NCBI RefSeq assembly: GCF_014654895.1
Contig: NZ_BNBE01000004.1
Location: forward strand, 558,001-622,000
Length of the DNA: 64,000 nt
Direction of reading: 5' to 3'
DNA from: Streptomyces filamentosus
Lineage (GTDB): Bacteria > Actinomycetota > Actinomycetes > Streptomycetales > Streptomycetaceae
The translations under genes were made by a program, and so were the position numbers. The notes under the pieces were generated by a model, which ran no database searches, had not been told where the DNA came from, and saw only the letters and a list, made by a program, of their open reading frames with translations. Of the stretch, positions 8,180 to 16,873 are shown one piece after another; position 1 is the stretch's first letter; every line of letters starts with the position of its first letter.

Positions 8180-9739
8180 ATGGGACGACGCTCCCCCTCC
8201 ACGCGACTCCGGGCGGCCCTGGCCGCCCTGGCGGTCGCGGCCGCCACCGGCGCGGTCCTGACCGTCCCCGAGGCCACGGCCGCGACCACCGCGGCGGGCG
8301 CCACCGGTTACGCGAGCCAGAACGGCGGCACCACCGGCGGCGCCGGCGGGCAGACCGTCCGGGCCACCACCGGCACCGAGATCCACGCGGCCCTCTGCGG
8401 CCGCGCCTCCAGCAGCACCCCGCTCACCATCCAGGTGGAGGGGACGATCAACCACGCCAACACCGCCAAGGTGTCGGGGGACAGCTGCAACACCGCCGCG
8501 GGCGTCATCGAGCTGAAGCAGATCAGCAACGTGACGATCGTCGGCGTGGGCGCGGGCGCCGTCTTCGACCAGGTCGGCATCCACATCCGCGAGTCGAGCA
8601 ACATCATCGTCCAGAACGTCACCGTCCGGAACGTCAAGAAGTCCGGATCGCCGACCTCCAACGGCGGCGACGCCATCGGCATGGAGAGCGACGTCCGCAA
8701 CGTCTGGGTGGACCACGTCACCCTGGAGGCGTCCGGCGGCGAGGCCGAGGGCTTCGACGGCCTCTTCGACATGAAGGACAACACGCAGTACGTCACGCTC
8801 TCCTACAGCGTGCTGCGCAACTCCGGGCGCGGCGGCCTGGTCGGCTCCAGCGAGACGGAGCTGAGCAACGGCTTCATCACCTACCACCACAACCTGTACG
8901 AGAACATCGACTCGCGCGCGCCCCTGCTGCGCGGCGGCATCGCCCACATGTACGACAACCACTACCGGCGGCTGAACGAGTCGGGCATCAACTCCCGCGC
9001 GGGCGCCCGCGCCAAGGTGGAGAACAACTACTTCGAGGACTCCAAGGACGTCCTCGGCACCTTCTACACCGACGCGGCCGGCTACTGGCAGGTCGCCGGG
9101 AACGTCTTCGACAACGTGACCTGGTCGCCCAAGGGCACCGACTACAACCCCGCGGGCCCGAACCCGGTCTCCAACACCACCGTGTCCGTCCCCTACGCCT
9201 ACACCCCGGACAGCGCCTCCTGCGTCCCCGACGTGGTGGCCCGCACGGCCGGCGCGGGCAAGGGCCTGCTGGTCTCGGACGGCTCCTGCACCCCGCAGAC
9301 GCCGAGCCCGACGCCGACGCCCACCGCCCCCACCACCGCCCCCACGCCCACCCCGACGGCCACCGCCACCCCGCCGTCCGGCACCAACCTCAGCATCGGC
9401 GCCGGCGCGGACGGCTCCAGCAAGGCCGACGGGACCAGCTACGGCAACGTCCGCGACGGCAGCCTCGCCACCTACTGGTCGCCGGCCGGCACCACCGGCT
9501 CCGTCTCGGTCAAGTGGGGCGCCCCGACGACGATCTCGTCGGTGCGGATCCGCGAGGCCGCCGGGGCGGGCACCGTCACCGGCTGGCGGCTGCTGAACGC
9601 CGACACCGGCGCCGTGCTCTCCACCGGGAGCGCGGCCGGCACGGTCTCCTTCCCCGCGACCTCGCTCGCCAAGGTCACCTTCGAGATCACCTCCGCCACC
9701 GGCACCCCGCGCGTCGCCGAGTTCGAGACGTACGCGTAG
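8180..9739 (+). CDS. Secreted pectate lyase, PL1 family, with C-terminal discoidin/CBM32-like domain
   Basis: 519 residues. A signal peptide covers about 1-36 (Arg-rich start, then a hydrophobic Ala/Val core ending PEATAA). The PL1 beta-helix spans about 40-370 with the family's landmarks: NVWVDHVTL, EGFDGLFDMKDN (calcium-binding Asp/Asp pair) and SRAPLLRGG, carrying the catalytic Arg. A Pro/Thr linker (PTPTPTAPTTAPTPTPTATA) leads to a C-terminal beta-sandwich of about 115 residues that looks like a discoidin/CBM32 carbohydrate-binding module. It should cleave polygalacturonate by beta-elimination outside the cell. The ATG at 8180 is the only start giving a signal peptide. It converges with arcA, with only 15 nt between stops. 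Confidence 0.93.
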   Translation: MGRRSPSTRLRAALAALAVAAATGAVLTVPEATAATTAAGATGYASQNGGTTGGAGGQTVRATTGTEIHAALCGRASSSTPLTIQVEGTINHANTAKVSGDSCNTAAGVIELKQISNVTIVGVGAGAVFDQVGIHIRESSNIIVQNVTVRNVKKSGSPTSNGGDAIGMESDVRNVWVDHVTLEASGGEAEGFDGLFDMKDNTQYVTLSYSVLRNSGRGGLVGSSETELSNGFITYHHNLYENIDSRAPLLRGGIAHMYDNHYRRLNESGINSRAGARAKVENNYFEDSKDVLGTFYTDAAGYWQVAGNVFDNVTWSPKGTDYNPAGPNPVSNTTVSVPYAYTPDSASCVPDVVARTAGAGKGLLVSDGSCTPQTPSPTPTPTAPTTAPTPTPTATATPPSGTNLSIGAGADGSSKADGTSYGNVRDGSLATYWSPAGTTGSVSVKWGAPTTISSVRIREAAGAGTVTGWRLLNADTGAVLSTGSAAGTVSFPATSLAKVTFEITSATGTPRVAEFETYA

Positions 9740-9754
9740 CGGTCCCGGGCGCGT

Positions 9755-11017
9755 TCAGAAGTCCACCGGGTCGCGGACGAGGGGGCAGGTCATGCAGTGG
9801 CCGCCGCCCCGTCCGCGGCCCAGCTCCGCGCCCACGATGGTGATGACCTCGATGCCCGCCTTCCGCAGCAGCGTGTTGGTCTGGGTGTTGCGGTCGTAGG
9901 TGAAGACCACGCCCGGCTCCAGGGCGACGGCGTTGTTGCCGCTGTCCCACTGCTGGCGCTCGGAGGCGTAGACGTCGCCGCCGGTCTCGATGACCCGGAG
10001 CCCCGGCAGGCCGAGGGCCTTGGCGACGACGTCCGTGAAGGGCGTGTCGCCCTCGTCGGTGATCTCCACTCCCGGGGCCCGGTCGGAGGGGCGCAGCGAG
10101 AAGCTGTGGATCGCGTCCACGATCCTCGGGTAGAGGGTGACGACGTCCCGGTCGGCGAAGGTGAAGACGGTGTCGAGGTGCATGGCCGAGCGGAGCCTGG
10201 GCATGCCGGCGACGACGACGTGCTCAGCGGCGCCCCGCTCGAAGAGGGCGCGGGCGACCTGGGTGACGGCCTGCCGGGAGGTGCGCTCGCTCATGCCCAT
10301 GAGGACGACGCCGTTGCCGACGGGCATGATGTCGCCGCCCTCGAAGGTGGCCTGGCCCCAGTCCCGTTCGGGGTCGCCCCACCAGACGGTGGCGTCCCGG
10401 TAGTCGGGGTGGAAGGTGTAGACCGCCTTCATCAGCAGGGTCTCGCCGTGCCGGGCGGGCCAGTAGAGCGGGTTCAGGGTGACGCCGCCGTACAGCCAGC
10501 AGGTGGTGTCGCGGGTGTAGAGGGTGTTGGGGAGCGGCGGCATCAGGTACTCGCGGGTGCCGGTCGCCTCGCGGGCGAGCGCCACGTACGGCGAGCGGTG
10601 CTCCTCGGGCAGGTCGGCGGTGGACAGTCCGCCGATGAGGTACTCGGCGAGTTCCCGGGGCGCGATCGAGTCCAGGAAGGCCCGGGTGCCGTCGATGAGG
10701 CCGAGGCCGACCTCGTTGGCGACGATCTTCCGGTCGAGGAGCCAGTCCCTGGCCTCCGGGATCGCCATCGTCTCGGTGAGCAGGTTGTGCAGCTCGACGA
10801 CCTCGACCCCGCGCTGGACCAGTTTGTTGACGAAGTCGGCGTGGTCGCGCTGGGCGTTCTCCACCCACATGACGTCGTCGAAGAGGAGGTCGTCGGAGTT
10901 GGTCGGGGTGAGCCGGCGGTGGGCGAGGCCCGGTGAGCAGACGAGGACCTTGCGGAGCCGGCCGACCTCGGAGTGGACGCCGAGCGGACGGGCGGCCTGA
11001 GGGGTTTCGGGGTTCAT
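9755..11017 (-). CDS. arcA: Arginine deiminase
   Basis: 420 residues, the usual length. It hydrolyses L-arginine to citrulline and ammonia in the cytoplasm. Visible landmarks are the N-terminal GVHSEVGRLRKVLVCSPG, LLFDDVMWVENAQRDHADF, the FEGGDIMPVG active-site loop, the catalytic His region MHLDTVFTFAD and the catalytic Cys in GGGHCMTCP (Cys408). The ATG at 11017 begins the conserved N-terminus. The antiporter gene lies 38 nt upstream on the same strand, so the two form an operon for arginine uptake and deimination. Ornithine carbamoyltransferase and carbamate kinase, needed for ATP from this route, are not in the window. Confidence 0.96.
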   Translation of the reverse strand: MNPETPQAARPLGVHSEVGRLRKVLVCSPGLAHRRLTPTNSDDLLFDDVMWVENAQRDHADFVNKLVQRGVEVVELHNLLTETMAIPEARDWLLDRKIVANEVGLGLIDGTRAFLDSIAPRELAEYLIGGLSTADLPEEHRSPYVALAREATGTREYLMPPLPNTLYTRDTTCWLYGGVTLNPLYWPARHGETLLMKAVYTFHPDYRDATVWWGDPERDWGQATFEGGDIMPVGNGVVLMGMSERTSRQAVTQVARALFERGAAEHVVVAGMPRLRSAMHLDTVFTFADRDVVTLYPRIVDAIHSFSLRPSDRAPGVEITDEGDTPFTDVVAKALGLPGLRVIETGGDVYASERQQWDSGNNAVALEPGVVFTYDRNTQTNTLLRKAGIEVITIVGAELGRGRGGGHCMTCPLVRDPVDF

Positions 11018-11055
11018 CGCCGGCCTTTCCTGAGGGGGGCGGGGTGCGGGGGCGT

Positions 11056-12516
11056 TCACAGTTCGATCCAGCCGGTGGCGAGGGCGACGACGCCGACGGC
11101 GGCTCCGGCGACCGAGACGGCGCAGACGACCGCCTCCCGGGGCGAGAAGAGGCGCCGGCCCTGCTCGCGGCGGGCCTTGGCGAAGAGCAGGGTGGCGGGG
11201 GCGTAGAGGATGAGGGACACGAGGACGAACTTGAGCCCGGCCGCGTACAGCAGGAAGGCCGTGTAGAGGGTGGCGGCGGCCGCGAAGACGAGTTCGCGGC
11301 GGGTGCCCCTCCCTTCCACGCGGTTCTCCCGGGGCCGCAGCGCGATCTTGAGGGCGAAGGCGGCGGCGAGGAGGAAGGGGATGAGGCTGAGGGCGCTGGT
11401 CAGGTCGAGGGCGAAGTTGAAGGCGTCGTCGGAGAAGGCGGTGACGACGAGGACGACCTGGCTGAGGGCGGTGGTCATGAGGAGGGCGGGGACGGGGACG
11501 TCGTCGGCGGTGGAGCGGCCGAGGAAGCGGGGCATGTCGTCGTCCCGGGCGGCGACGAAGAGGACTTCGGCGGCCATCAGGGTCCAGGCGAGGTAGGCGC
11601 CGAGGACGGAGACGACGAGGCCGACGCTGACGAAGACCTTGCCCCAGGTGCCGACGGCCGCCTCCAGGACGCCGGCCATGGAGGGCTGGCGCAGTTCGGC
11701 GATCTCGCTCATGGGCAGGATGCCGTACGACACGATGGTGACCGAGGCGAAGACGGCGAAGACGCTGAGGAAGCCCAGGACCGTGGCGCGGCCGACGTCC
11801 TCGCGGCGCCTGGCGTGCCGGGAGTAGACGCTGGCGCCCTCGACGCCGAGGAAGACGAAGACGGTGGCGAGCATGGTGCCGCGGACCTGGTCGAAGAGGG
11901 AGCCCGCGTAGTCGGCGCCGCCGAAGTTCTCGGCGAAGACGGCGGGCTCGAAGCAGAAGAGGGCGAGGAGGACGAAGACGAGGATGGGCACGATCTTGGC
12001 GACCGTGACGATCCGGTTGATCGCCGCCGCCTCCTTGACCCCGCGCCGGACGAGCAGGAAGAAGCCCCACAGGCCGGCCGAGGAGAGGACGAGCGCGAGG
12101 GCGGTGTCCCCGTCGCCGAGGGCGGGCACGACGGCGCCGGCCGTGGACATGATGAGGACCCAGTAGGTGACGTTGCCGACGCAGGCGCTGGCCCAGTAGC
12201 CGAAGGCGGAGAAGAAGCCGAGGTACTCCCCGAAGCCCGCCTTGGCGTACGCGTACACGCCGGCGTCCAGGTCGGGGCGGCGCACGGCGAGCGCCTGGAA
12301 GACGAACGCGAGCGTGAGCATGCCGACGCCGGCGACGGCCCAGGCGATGAGCGCGCCCGCGACGCCGGTCTCCTGGGCGAAGCGCCGGGGCAGCGAGAAG
12401 ACGCCGGCGCCGACCATGGAGCCGACGACCATCGCGGTGAGGGTGAGCAGGCTGAGCCTGACCGCCGGCGCGGCGCCGGCGGAGCTGGTCGGGGCACTGG
12501 GTTCCGCTGCGGTCAT
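11056..12516 (-). CDS. APC family amino acid permease, probable arginine/ornithine antiporter
   Basis: 486 residues with about 12-13 hydrophobic helices. It begins with a short polar tail, then LTLTAMVVGSMVGAGVFSLP, the APC signature in which GAGVF forms the unwound helix that binds the substrate amino group. Sequence character and the immediate downstream arginine deiminase point to basic amino acid/ornithine exchange across the inner membrane (ArcD-type function); the exchange stoichiometry is not visible. The ATG at 12516 directly precedes the family N-terminus. Upstream, a 185-nt gap contains the adenosine deaminase terminator and an AT-richer stretch (CCCTTTTTGTCC at 12610-12621) that may be part of this operon's promoter. 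Confidence 0.9.
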   Translation of the reverse strand: MTAAEPSAPTSSAGAAPAVRLSLLTLTAMVVGSMVGAGVFSLPRRFAQETGVAGALIAWAVAGVGMLTLAFVFQALAVRRPDLDAGVYAYAKAGFGEYLGFFSAFGYWASACVGNVTYWVLIMSTAGAVVPALGDGDTALALVLSSAGLWGFFLLVRRGVKEAAAINRIVTVAKIVPILVFVLLALFCFEPAVFAENFGGADYAGSLFDQVRGTMLATVFVFLGVEGASVYSRHARRREDVGRATVLGFLSVFAVFASVTIVSYGILPMSEIAELRQPSMAGVLEAAVGTWGKVFVSVGLVVSVLGAYLAWTLMAAEVLFVAARDDDMPRFLGRSTADDVPVPALLMTTALSQVVLVVTAFSDDAFNFALDLTSALSLIPFLLAAAFALKIALRPRENRVEGRGTRRELVFAAAATLYTAFLLYAAGLKFVLVSLILYAPATLLFAKARREQGRRLFSPREAVVCAVSVAGAAVGVVALATGWIEL

Positions 12517-12652
12517 GGGCGTACCTCGCCCTCGTCCTCGCGCCGCGGTTCGGCGCGCGGACGAGGGGGCGTCGGGGCGACCCGACTCTAGCCCGGGCCG
12601 ACACCTTCCGCCCTTTTTGTCCGGTCGTGTCAGGGGGCTCCCGTACCTGCCG

Positions 12653-12686
12653 GAGCGCCCGGCCCCGTGAACGGGGCCGGGCGCTC
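12653..12686 (-). terminator. Hairpin terminator after adenosine deaminase gene
   Basis: Perfect 16-bp stem (12653-12668 with 12671-12686) around a 2-nt centre, 16 nt past the adenosine deaminase stop. It separates that gene from the arc operon on the same strand. Confidence 0.78.
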
Positions 12687-12701
12687 GAAGGGGCAGGGGG
12701 G

Positions 12702-14333
12702 TCAGCGGACCGGGGTGGCGTGGGAAGCCTCGAAGGCGGCGAAGGCGGCCTCCTGACGCCATTCGAGGGACGCCTTCGGGCTGCCCTCGACGAGGCGGCG
12801 GCAGGCGGTGGAGCGGACCGGGACGCCGGGGCGCTCGCCGCGGCAGGCGGGGACGGTCCGGTAGCCCTCGGCGGTCGGGTTGCCGCGCCACAGGCTCGGG
12901 CCGGGGACGAAGGCGTACTCCAGCGAGGCGCGGGCCAGGTCCTTCAGCTCCGGGTACGACAGGCCGTAGGTGCGGGCCGCGTACCGGTATTCGTGGGTGA
13001 TGTCGATCCGGGACACGCCCGGGTCGTCGGTCGCGAGCACCACCGGCACGCCGTAGGAGCGGTACGTCTCGAAGGGGTGGTCGGCACCGCTCACGCCGAG
13101 GATCTGGGCGTTGCTGGTGAAGGGCACCTCGACGGCGACCTCGCGGGCGGCCATGGTGCGGGCGGTGCCCTGCCAGTCGTCCTCGTGGACGAGGTCCACG
13201 CCGTGGCCGACGCGCTCGGTGCGGGCCGTGCCGACGGCGTCGGCGATGTGGAAGGCGAGGTCCTCGGGCTTGACCAGGCCGGGCCACAGCTCGCCCGCGT
13301 GCAGGGTGACGTGGGCGCGGGGGTGGACGCCGCGGAGGTGGGCGAGCATCCGCATCTGGAGGCGGTAGTTCTTCAGCGAGCTGTCCCAGTCCTCCGGCTG
13401 GACCAGGTTGACGGCGACGAAGCGCTCGTCGCGCTCGGCCAGCCACATGCCGAGCGCCATCTGGGTGAAGACCCGCTCGGGGGAGCTGCCGCGCGAGACC
13501 TGGGAGATCCAGCGGACGGTGAGGCCGCAGGCGGGCCGCTCGCGCTCGGTGCCGCAGCGGGCCGCCGCGCGGAACTCGGCGTCGCCGGCGTCGGCCTCCT
13601 CGATCGCCTCCTTCACCAGGGCGTCGAGCCGGCCGCCGGCCGTGAGCTTCTTGTACAGGGCGTCGAGGTCCGGGTCCCAGCCGACGTCGGCGGCCAGCTT
13701 CTTCGCGCCCTCGGACGCCGGGCTGACCATCGTCTCCAGGTAGGACTGGTTCTGCGTGGCGACCTCGTCGGCGAACGAGGCCAGCAGCTTGCCGCGGTGG
13801 CGCCACGTCACCTCGCCGAACTTGCCGAAGGTGTCGAAGAAGTGGTCGTGGCCGTTGCCGCCGGCCGGGAAGTCCTGCATGGACCAGGCGCGGACGAGCG
13901 CGTCGTGGAAGGCGCGGTCGGTGCGGGCGTCGGCGGCCGGGCGGGTGCCGGGGCCGCAGGGCGGGGCGACCGCGGTCATCGTGGCGGTGTCGACGCAGAG
14001 CCCGTCCTCGGCGGCGAGCTCGATCAGGTATTCGGTGGAGACGGCTCCGGAGAGGTGGTTGTGGAGCTCACCGCCCTTGGGCATCGACCGGAAGAACTCC
14101 CCGAGGGAGGCGGGCTGTTCGCGTACGGACCGCAGGTAGGCGTCGGTGCGGGCCTCGCCGGGGGTCGGCACCCGGGGCGCGGCGGCGGGCCCGGCGGCCG
14201 GGAGGTCCCGGGCGGGGACGCCGGAGGCGGGGAGGGCGGAGGCGGGGAGGGCGGCGCTCAGCGACAGCAGGCCGAGCGCGGCCACGGCGGCCGGGAGGAG
14301 GCGGCGCGCGGCGGATCGAGGGGGTGTGGTCAC
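12702..14333 (-). CDS. Secreted adenosine deaminase-family protein (ADGF-like)
   Basis: 543 residues. A signal peptide covers about 1-33 (RRLLPAAVAALGLLSLSAAL, cleavage near PASA). The catalytic domain shows the metal-dependent deaminase motifs in order: GGELHNHLSG (first HxH zinc pair), VTLHAGE (zinc His and catalytic Glu), GHGVDL (active-site His) and ATDDPGVS (zinc Asp). The spaced Cys residues and secretion resemble extracellular ADGF/CECR1-type enzymes rather than the roughly 340-residue cytosolic enzyme. It likely converts extracellular adenosine to inosine for nucleoside scavenging. The GTG at 14333 starts the signal peptide; a longer frame to 14399 would add 22 polar residues in front. 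No good Shine-Dalgarno sequence is seen for either start. Confidence 0.9.
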   Translation of the reverse strand: MTTPPRSAARRLLPAAVAALGLLSLSAALPASALPASGVPARDLPAAGPAAAPRVPTPGEARTDAYLRSVREQPASLGEFFRSMPKGGELHNHLSGAVSTEYLIELAAEDGLCVDTATMTAVAPPCGPGTRPAADARTDRAFHDALVRAWSMQDFPAGGNGHDHFFDTFGKFGEVTWRHRGKLLASFADEVATQNQSYLETMVSPASEGAKKLAADVGWDPDLDALYKKLTAGGRLDALVKEAIEEADAGDAEFRAAARCGTERERPACGLTVRWISQVSRGSSPERVFTQMALGMWLAERDERFVAVNLVQPEDWDSSLKNYRLQMRMLAHLRGVHPRAHVTLHAGELWPGLVKPEDLAFHIADAVGTARTERVGHGVDLVHEDDWQGTARTMAAREVAVEVPFTSNAQILGVSGADHPFETYRSYGVPVVLATDDPGVSRIDITHEYRYAARTYGLSYPELKDLARASLEYAFVPGPSLWRGNPTAEGYRTVPACRGERPGVPVRSTACRRLVEGSPKASLEWRQEAAFAAFEASHATPVR

Positions 14334-14501
14334 ACGGGCATGATCGTGAACTCCCGGCGGTCTCCGGGGCCGATGCCCCGCGCTGCCGGGCCGGACCACC
14401 CGACCGAGTGAGCGGATCCTCCTCGAACGAGTGGTCCCTGTCGGCGCGTTCGAGTGCCCCGGAGGCCGGCGGCGGGGTCCGGCCCGTCCGGGGGGCTCGG
14501 C

Positions 14502-15680
14502 TCACAGGCGGCGGAGGGCTCCGGGGGCGCGCAGGTCGGCGAGGGAGGGGTAGCCGTCGACGGCCATGAGCAGGTCCGCCTCGGCGAGGAGGGAGCGGAG
14601 GACGTGGACGACGCCGTCCTCGCCGCCGACCGCCAGGCCGTACGCGTACGGGCGGCCGACGCCGACGGCGGTGGCGCCGAGGGCGAGCGCCTTCACGACG
14701 TCCGCGCCGGTGCGGACGCCGGAGTCGAAGAGGACCGGCAGTCCTCCGGCGGCCTCGACGACGCCGGGGAGGGCGTCCAGGGCGGGCAGGCCGCCGTCCG
14801 CCTGCCGGCCGCCGTGGTTGGAGCAGTACACGGCGTCCACGCCGCCGTCGCGGGCCCGGCGCACGTCCTCGGGGTGGCACAGGCCCTTGAGGATCAGCGG
14901 CAGGTCGGTGAGGGAGCGCAGCCACGGCAGGTCGGCCCAGGTGAGGGGGTTGCCGAAGACGCCGACCCATTCGAGGATCGCGGCGCCGGGGTCCTCCTCG
15001 GGCGTCTTGGCGAGGCGGGCCCGGAAGACGGGGTCGGAGGTGTAGTTGGCGAGGCAGTGCCCGCGCAGCTGCGGGAAGTTGCTCGTGGCGAGGTCGCGGG
15101 GGCGCCAGCCGGTGACCCAGGTGTCGAGGGTGACGACGATCCCCCGGAACCCGGCGGCCTCGGCCCGGCGCACCAGGCTCTCGGCGAGGTCGCGGTCGGT
15201 CGGCGTGTACAGCTGGAAGAAGCCGGGGGTGTCGCCGAACTCCGCGGCGACCCGCTCCATCGGGTCCACGCTCAGCGTGGAGGCGACCATGGGGACTCCG
15301 GTGCGGCGGGCCGCGCGGGCGGCGGCGAGGTCGCCGTGGCCGTCCTGGGCGCAGAGTCCGAGGACCCCGACCGGTGCCATGAACAGCGGGGAGGGCAGGC
15401 GGAGTCCGAAGAGGTCGACGCCGAGGTCCCGCCGGACGGCGCCGACCATCATCCTCGGGACCAGGCCCCACTTCCCGAAGGCGGTGACGTTCGCCCGCTG
15501 GGTGGACTCGTCGCCGGCGCCGCCCGCCACGTACGACAGCACGGACGGCGGCAGCGCGGCGGCGGCCCTGGCCTCCAGCTCGGCGTGGCTCATGGGGAGG
15601 GAGGGGAGGACGCCGCCGAGTCCGGCGAGGTAGATCTCGTTCTGGTAGTCGCCGTAACGCCCGCCGAACGCGCCGCTCAT
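14502..15680 (-). CDS. FMN-dependent alpha-hydroxy-acid oxidoreductase (lactate 2-monooxygenase-like)
   Basis: 392 residues, TIM-barrel FMN enzyme of the L-lactate oxidase/glycolate oxidase/lactate monooxygenase group. Landmarks: LPPSVLSYVAGGAGDESTQR at the N-terminus, LFMAPVGVLGL for FMN contact, LILKGLCHPEDVRRA with the FMN-binding Lys, the catalytic His in VYCSNHGGRQ, and FDSGVRTGADVVKALALGA for phosphate binding. The extended N-terminus (FGGRYGDYQNEIYLAGL) is the form found in lactate 2-monooxygenases. It probably oxidises a 2-hydroxy acid with oxygen. The ATG at 15680 starts this conserved N-terminus. It is transcribed divergently from the kinase-like gene across 149 nt. Confidence 0.9.
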   Translation of the reverse strand: MSGAFGGRYGDYQNEIYLAGLGGVLPSLPMSHAELEARAAAALPPSVLSYVAGGAGDESTQRANVTAFGKWGLVPRMMVGAVRRDLGVDLFGLRLPSPLFMAPVGVLGLCAQDGHGDLAAARAARRTGVPMVASTLSVDPMERVAAEFGDTPGFFQLYTPTDRDLAESLVRRAEAAGFRGIVVTLDTWVTGWRPRDLATSNFPQLRGHCLANYTSDPVFRARLAKTPEEDPGAAILEWVGVFGNPLTWADLPWLRSLTDLPLILKGLCHPEDVRRARDGGVDAVYCSNHGGRQADGGLPALDALPGVVEAAGGLPVLFDSGVRTGADVVKALALGATAVGVGRPYAYGLAVGGEDGVVHVLRSLLAEADLLMAVDGYPSLADLRAPGALRRL

Positions 15681-15829
15681 CGTGGCCCCGCCTTCCCTCG
15701 CCGCCTCCGACCGGGCCCGTCCCGGCCGCCGGTGGCGCCCACGGTGCCAGGCCGGGGGCCGCCGCGCCATGGCCGGGCGTGCGGCATATTCCGGTGCGTC
15801 CGGGAGGGGGCGGGTGGTGCAATCGCGGG

Positions 15830-16870
15830 ATGCGGACGAACGGCGGACCGGCGGCGGGGGCAGAGGGCGTGGAGACGGTGGTGGACCGGGGGCGGTTCCC
15901 GGACGCGGTGACCCCGTGGGACGACGGGGAATGGCGGCGGGAGACGCTGGGCTGGGCCGGGGAGGTCCTGGCGGGGCACGGACTCGCGGAGACCGGTCCG
16001 CGCGAGGTGCGGGTGCGCCCGTGGTCGGTCCTGGTCCGCTTCCGCACCGGCGGCGGCGGGCGGGACGCGGTCTGGCTGAAGGCGGGCGCCCCGTCCAACG
16101 CCTTCGAGGCGGGGCTCGCGGGGGCGCTCGCCGCGTGGGTGCCGGAGCACGTGATGGCGCCGCTGGCGGTGGACGCGGGGCGGGGCCTGGCGCTGCTGCC
16201 CGACGGCGGGCCGCTGTTCCGGGGGCTCCTCGACGAGGGCGCGGCGGGCCCCGGGGCGTGGACGGCGGCGCTCGGACGGTACGCGGAGATGCAGCGGCGG
16301 CTCGTCCCGTACGCGGACCGGCTCGGCGGCCTCGGGGTGCCGGGGGCGCGGACCCGGGACCTCCCGGACGCCTTCGACGCGCTCGTCGCCGCCAACCCCC
16401 TCTTCGACGCCGACGAGCGCGCCGCGCTGCTGCGGCGAAGGCCGCTCCTCGTCGAGCTGTGCGCCGAGCTCGACGCGTACGGGCTGCCGGACTCGCTCGA
16501 CCACTGCGACCTGCACGACGGGCAGATCCTCTCCCCGGCGCCCGGCCGCTTCACCTTCTTCGACTGGGGCGACGCCTCCGTGGCGCACCCCTTCGGCAGC
16601 CTCCTGGTCCCGTTCCGCGCGGTGCGGGAGCGGTACGGCCCCGGGCACGCGGCGGCGATGGTCGACGCGTACCTGGAGCGGTGGTCCGGGCTCGGCCCGT
16701 CGGCGGCGGAGCTGCGGCGGGCCGCGGCCCTGGCGGTCCGGCTGGCGGCGCTGGGGCGGGCGGGCACCTGGTTCCGGCTCTTCCCCGGGACGCCGCTCGC
16801 CGACAGCCACGAGTCGAGCGCCTACTGGCTGCGGGAGCTCTTCGCCGGGGAGTGGCCGCCGGTCCTGTGA
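15830..16870 (+). CDS. Aminoglycoside phosphotransferase (APH)-like family protein
   Basis: 346 residues. The C-terminal lobe has a kinase-like catalytic loop LDHCDLHDGQIL (Asp, then Gln in place of the usual Asn) and FFDWGDASVAHPFGSL, matching the DxD metal-binding loop with Asp-Trp-Gly-Asp. The N-terminal lobe with VWLKAGAPSNAFEAGLAGAL fits the ATP Lys/Glu region. Such proteins phosphorylate small molecules; resistance is only one possibility and no resistance neighbour is seen. The ATG at 15830 was used; a downstream GTG near VETVVDRGRF could be the true start. It ends 3 nt from the lysA stop on the other strand. Confidence 0.85.
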   Translation: MRTNGGPAAGAEGVETVVDRGRFPDAVTPWDDGEWRRETLGWAGEVLAGHGLAETGPREVRVRPWSVLVRFRTGGGGRDAVWLKAGAPSNAFEAGLAGALAAWVPEHVMAPLAVDAGRGLALLPDGGPLFRGLLDEGAAGPGAWTAALGRYAEMQRRLVPYADRLGGLGVPGARTRDLPDAFDALVAANPLFDADERAALLRRRPLLVELCAELDAYGLPDSLDHCDLHDGQILSPAPGRFTFFDWGDASVAHPFGSLLVPFRAVRERYGPGHAAAMVDAYLERWSGLGPSAAELRRAAALAVRLAALGRAGTWFRLFPGTPLADSHESSAYWLRELFAGEWPPVL

Positions 16871-16873
16871 CGG

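Noticed and set aside
15830..16870. Aminoglycoside resistance gene
   Set aside because: APH fold only; catalytic loop differs (Gln for Asn), no resistance neighbours; substrate cannot be assigned.
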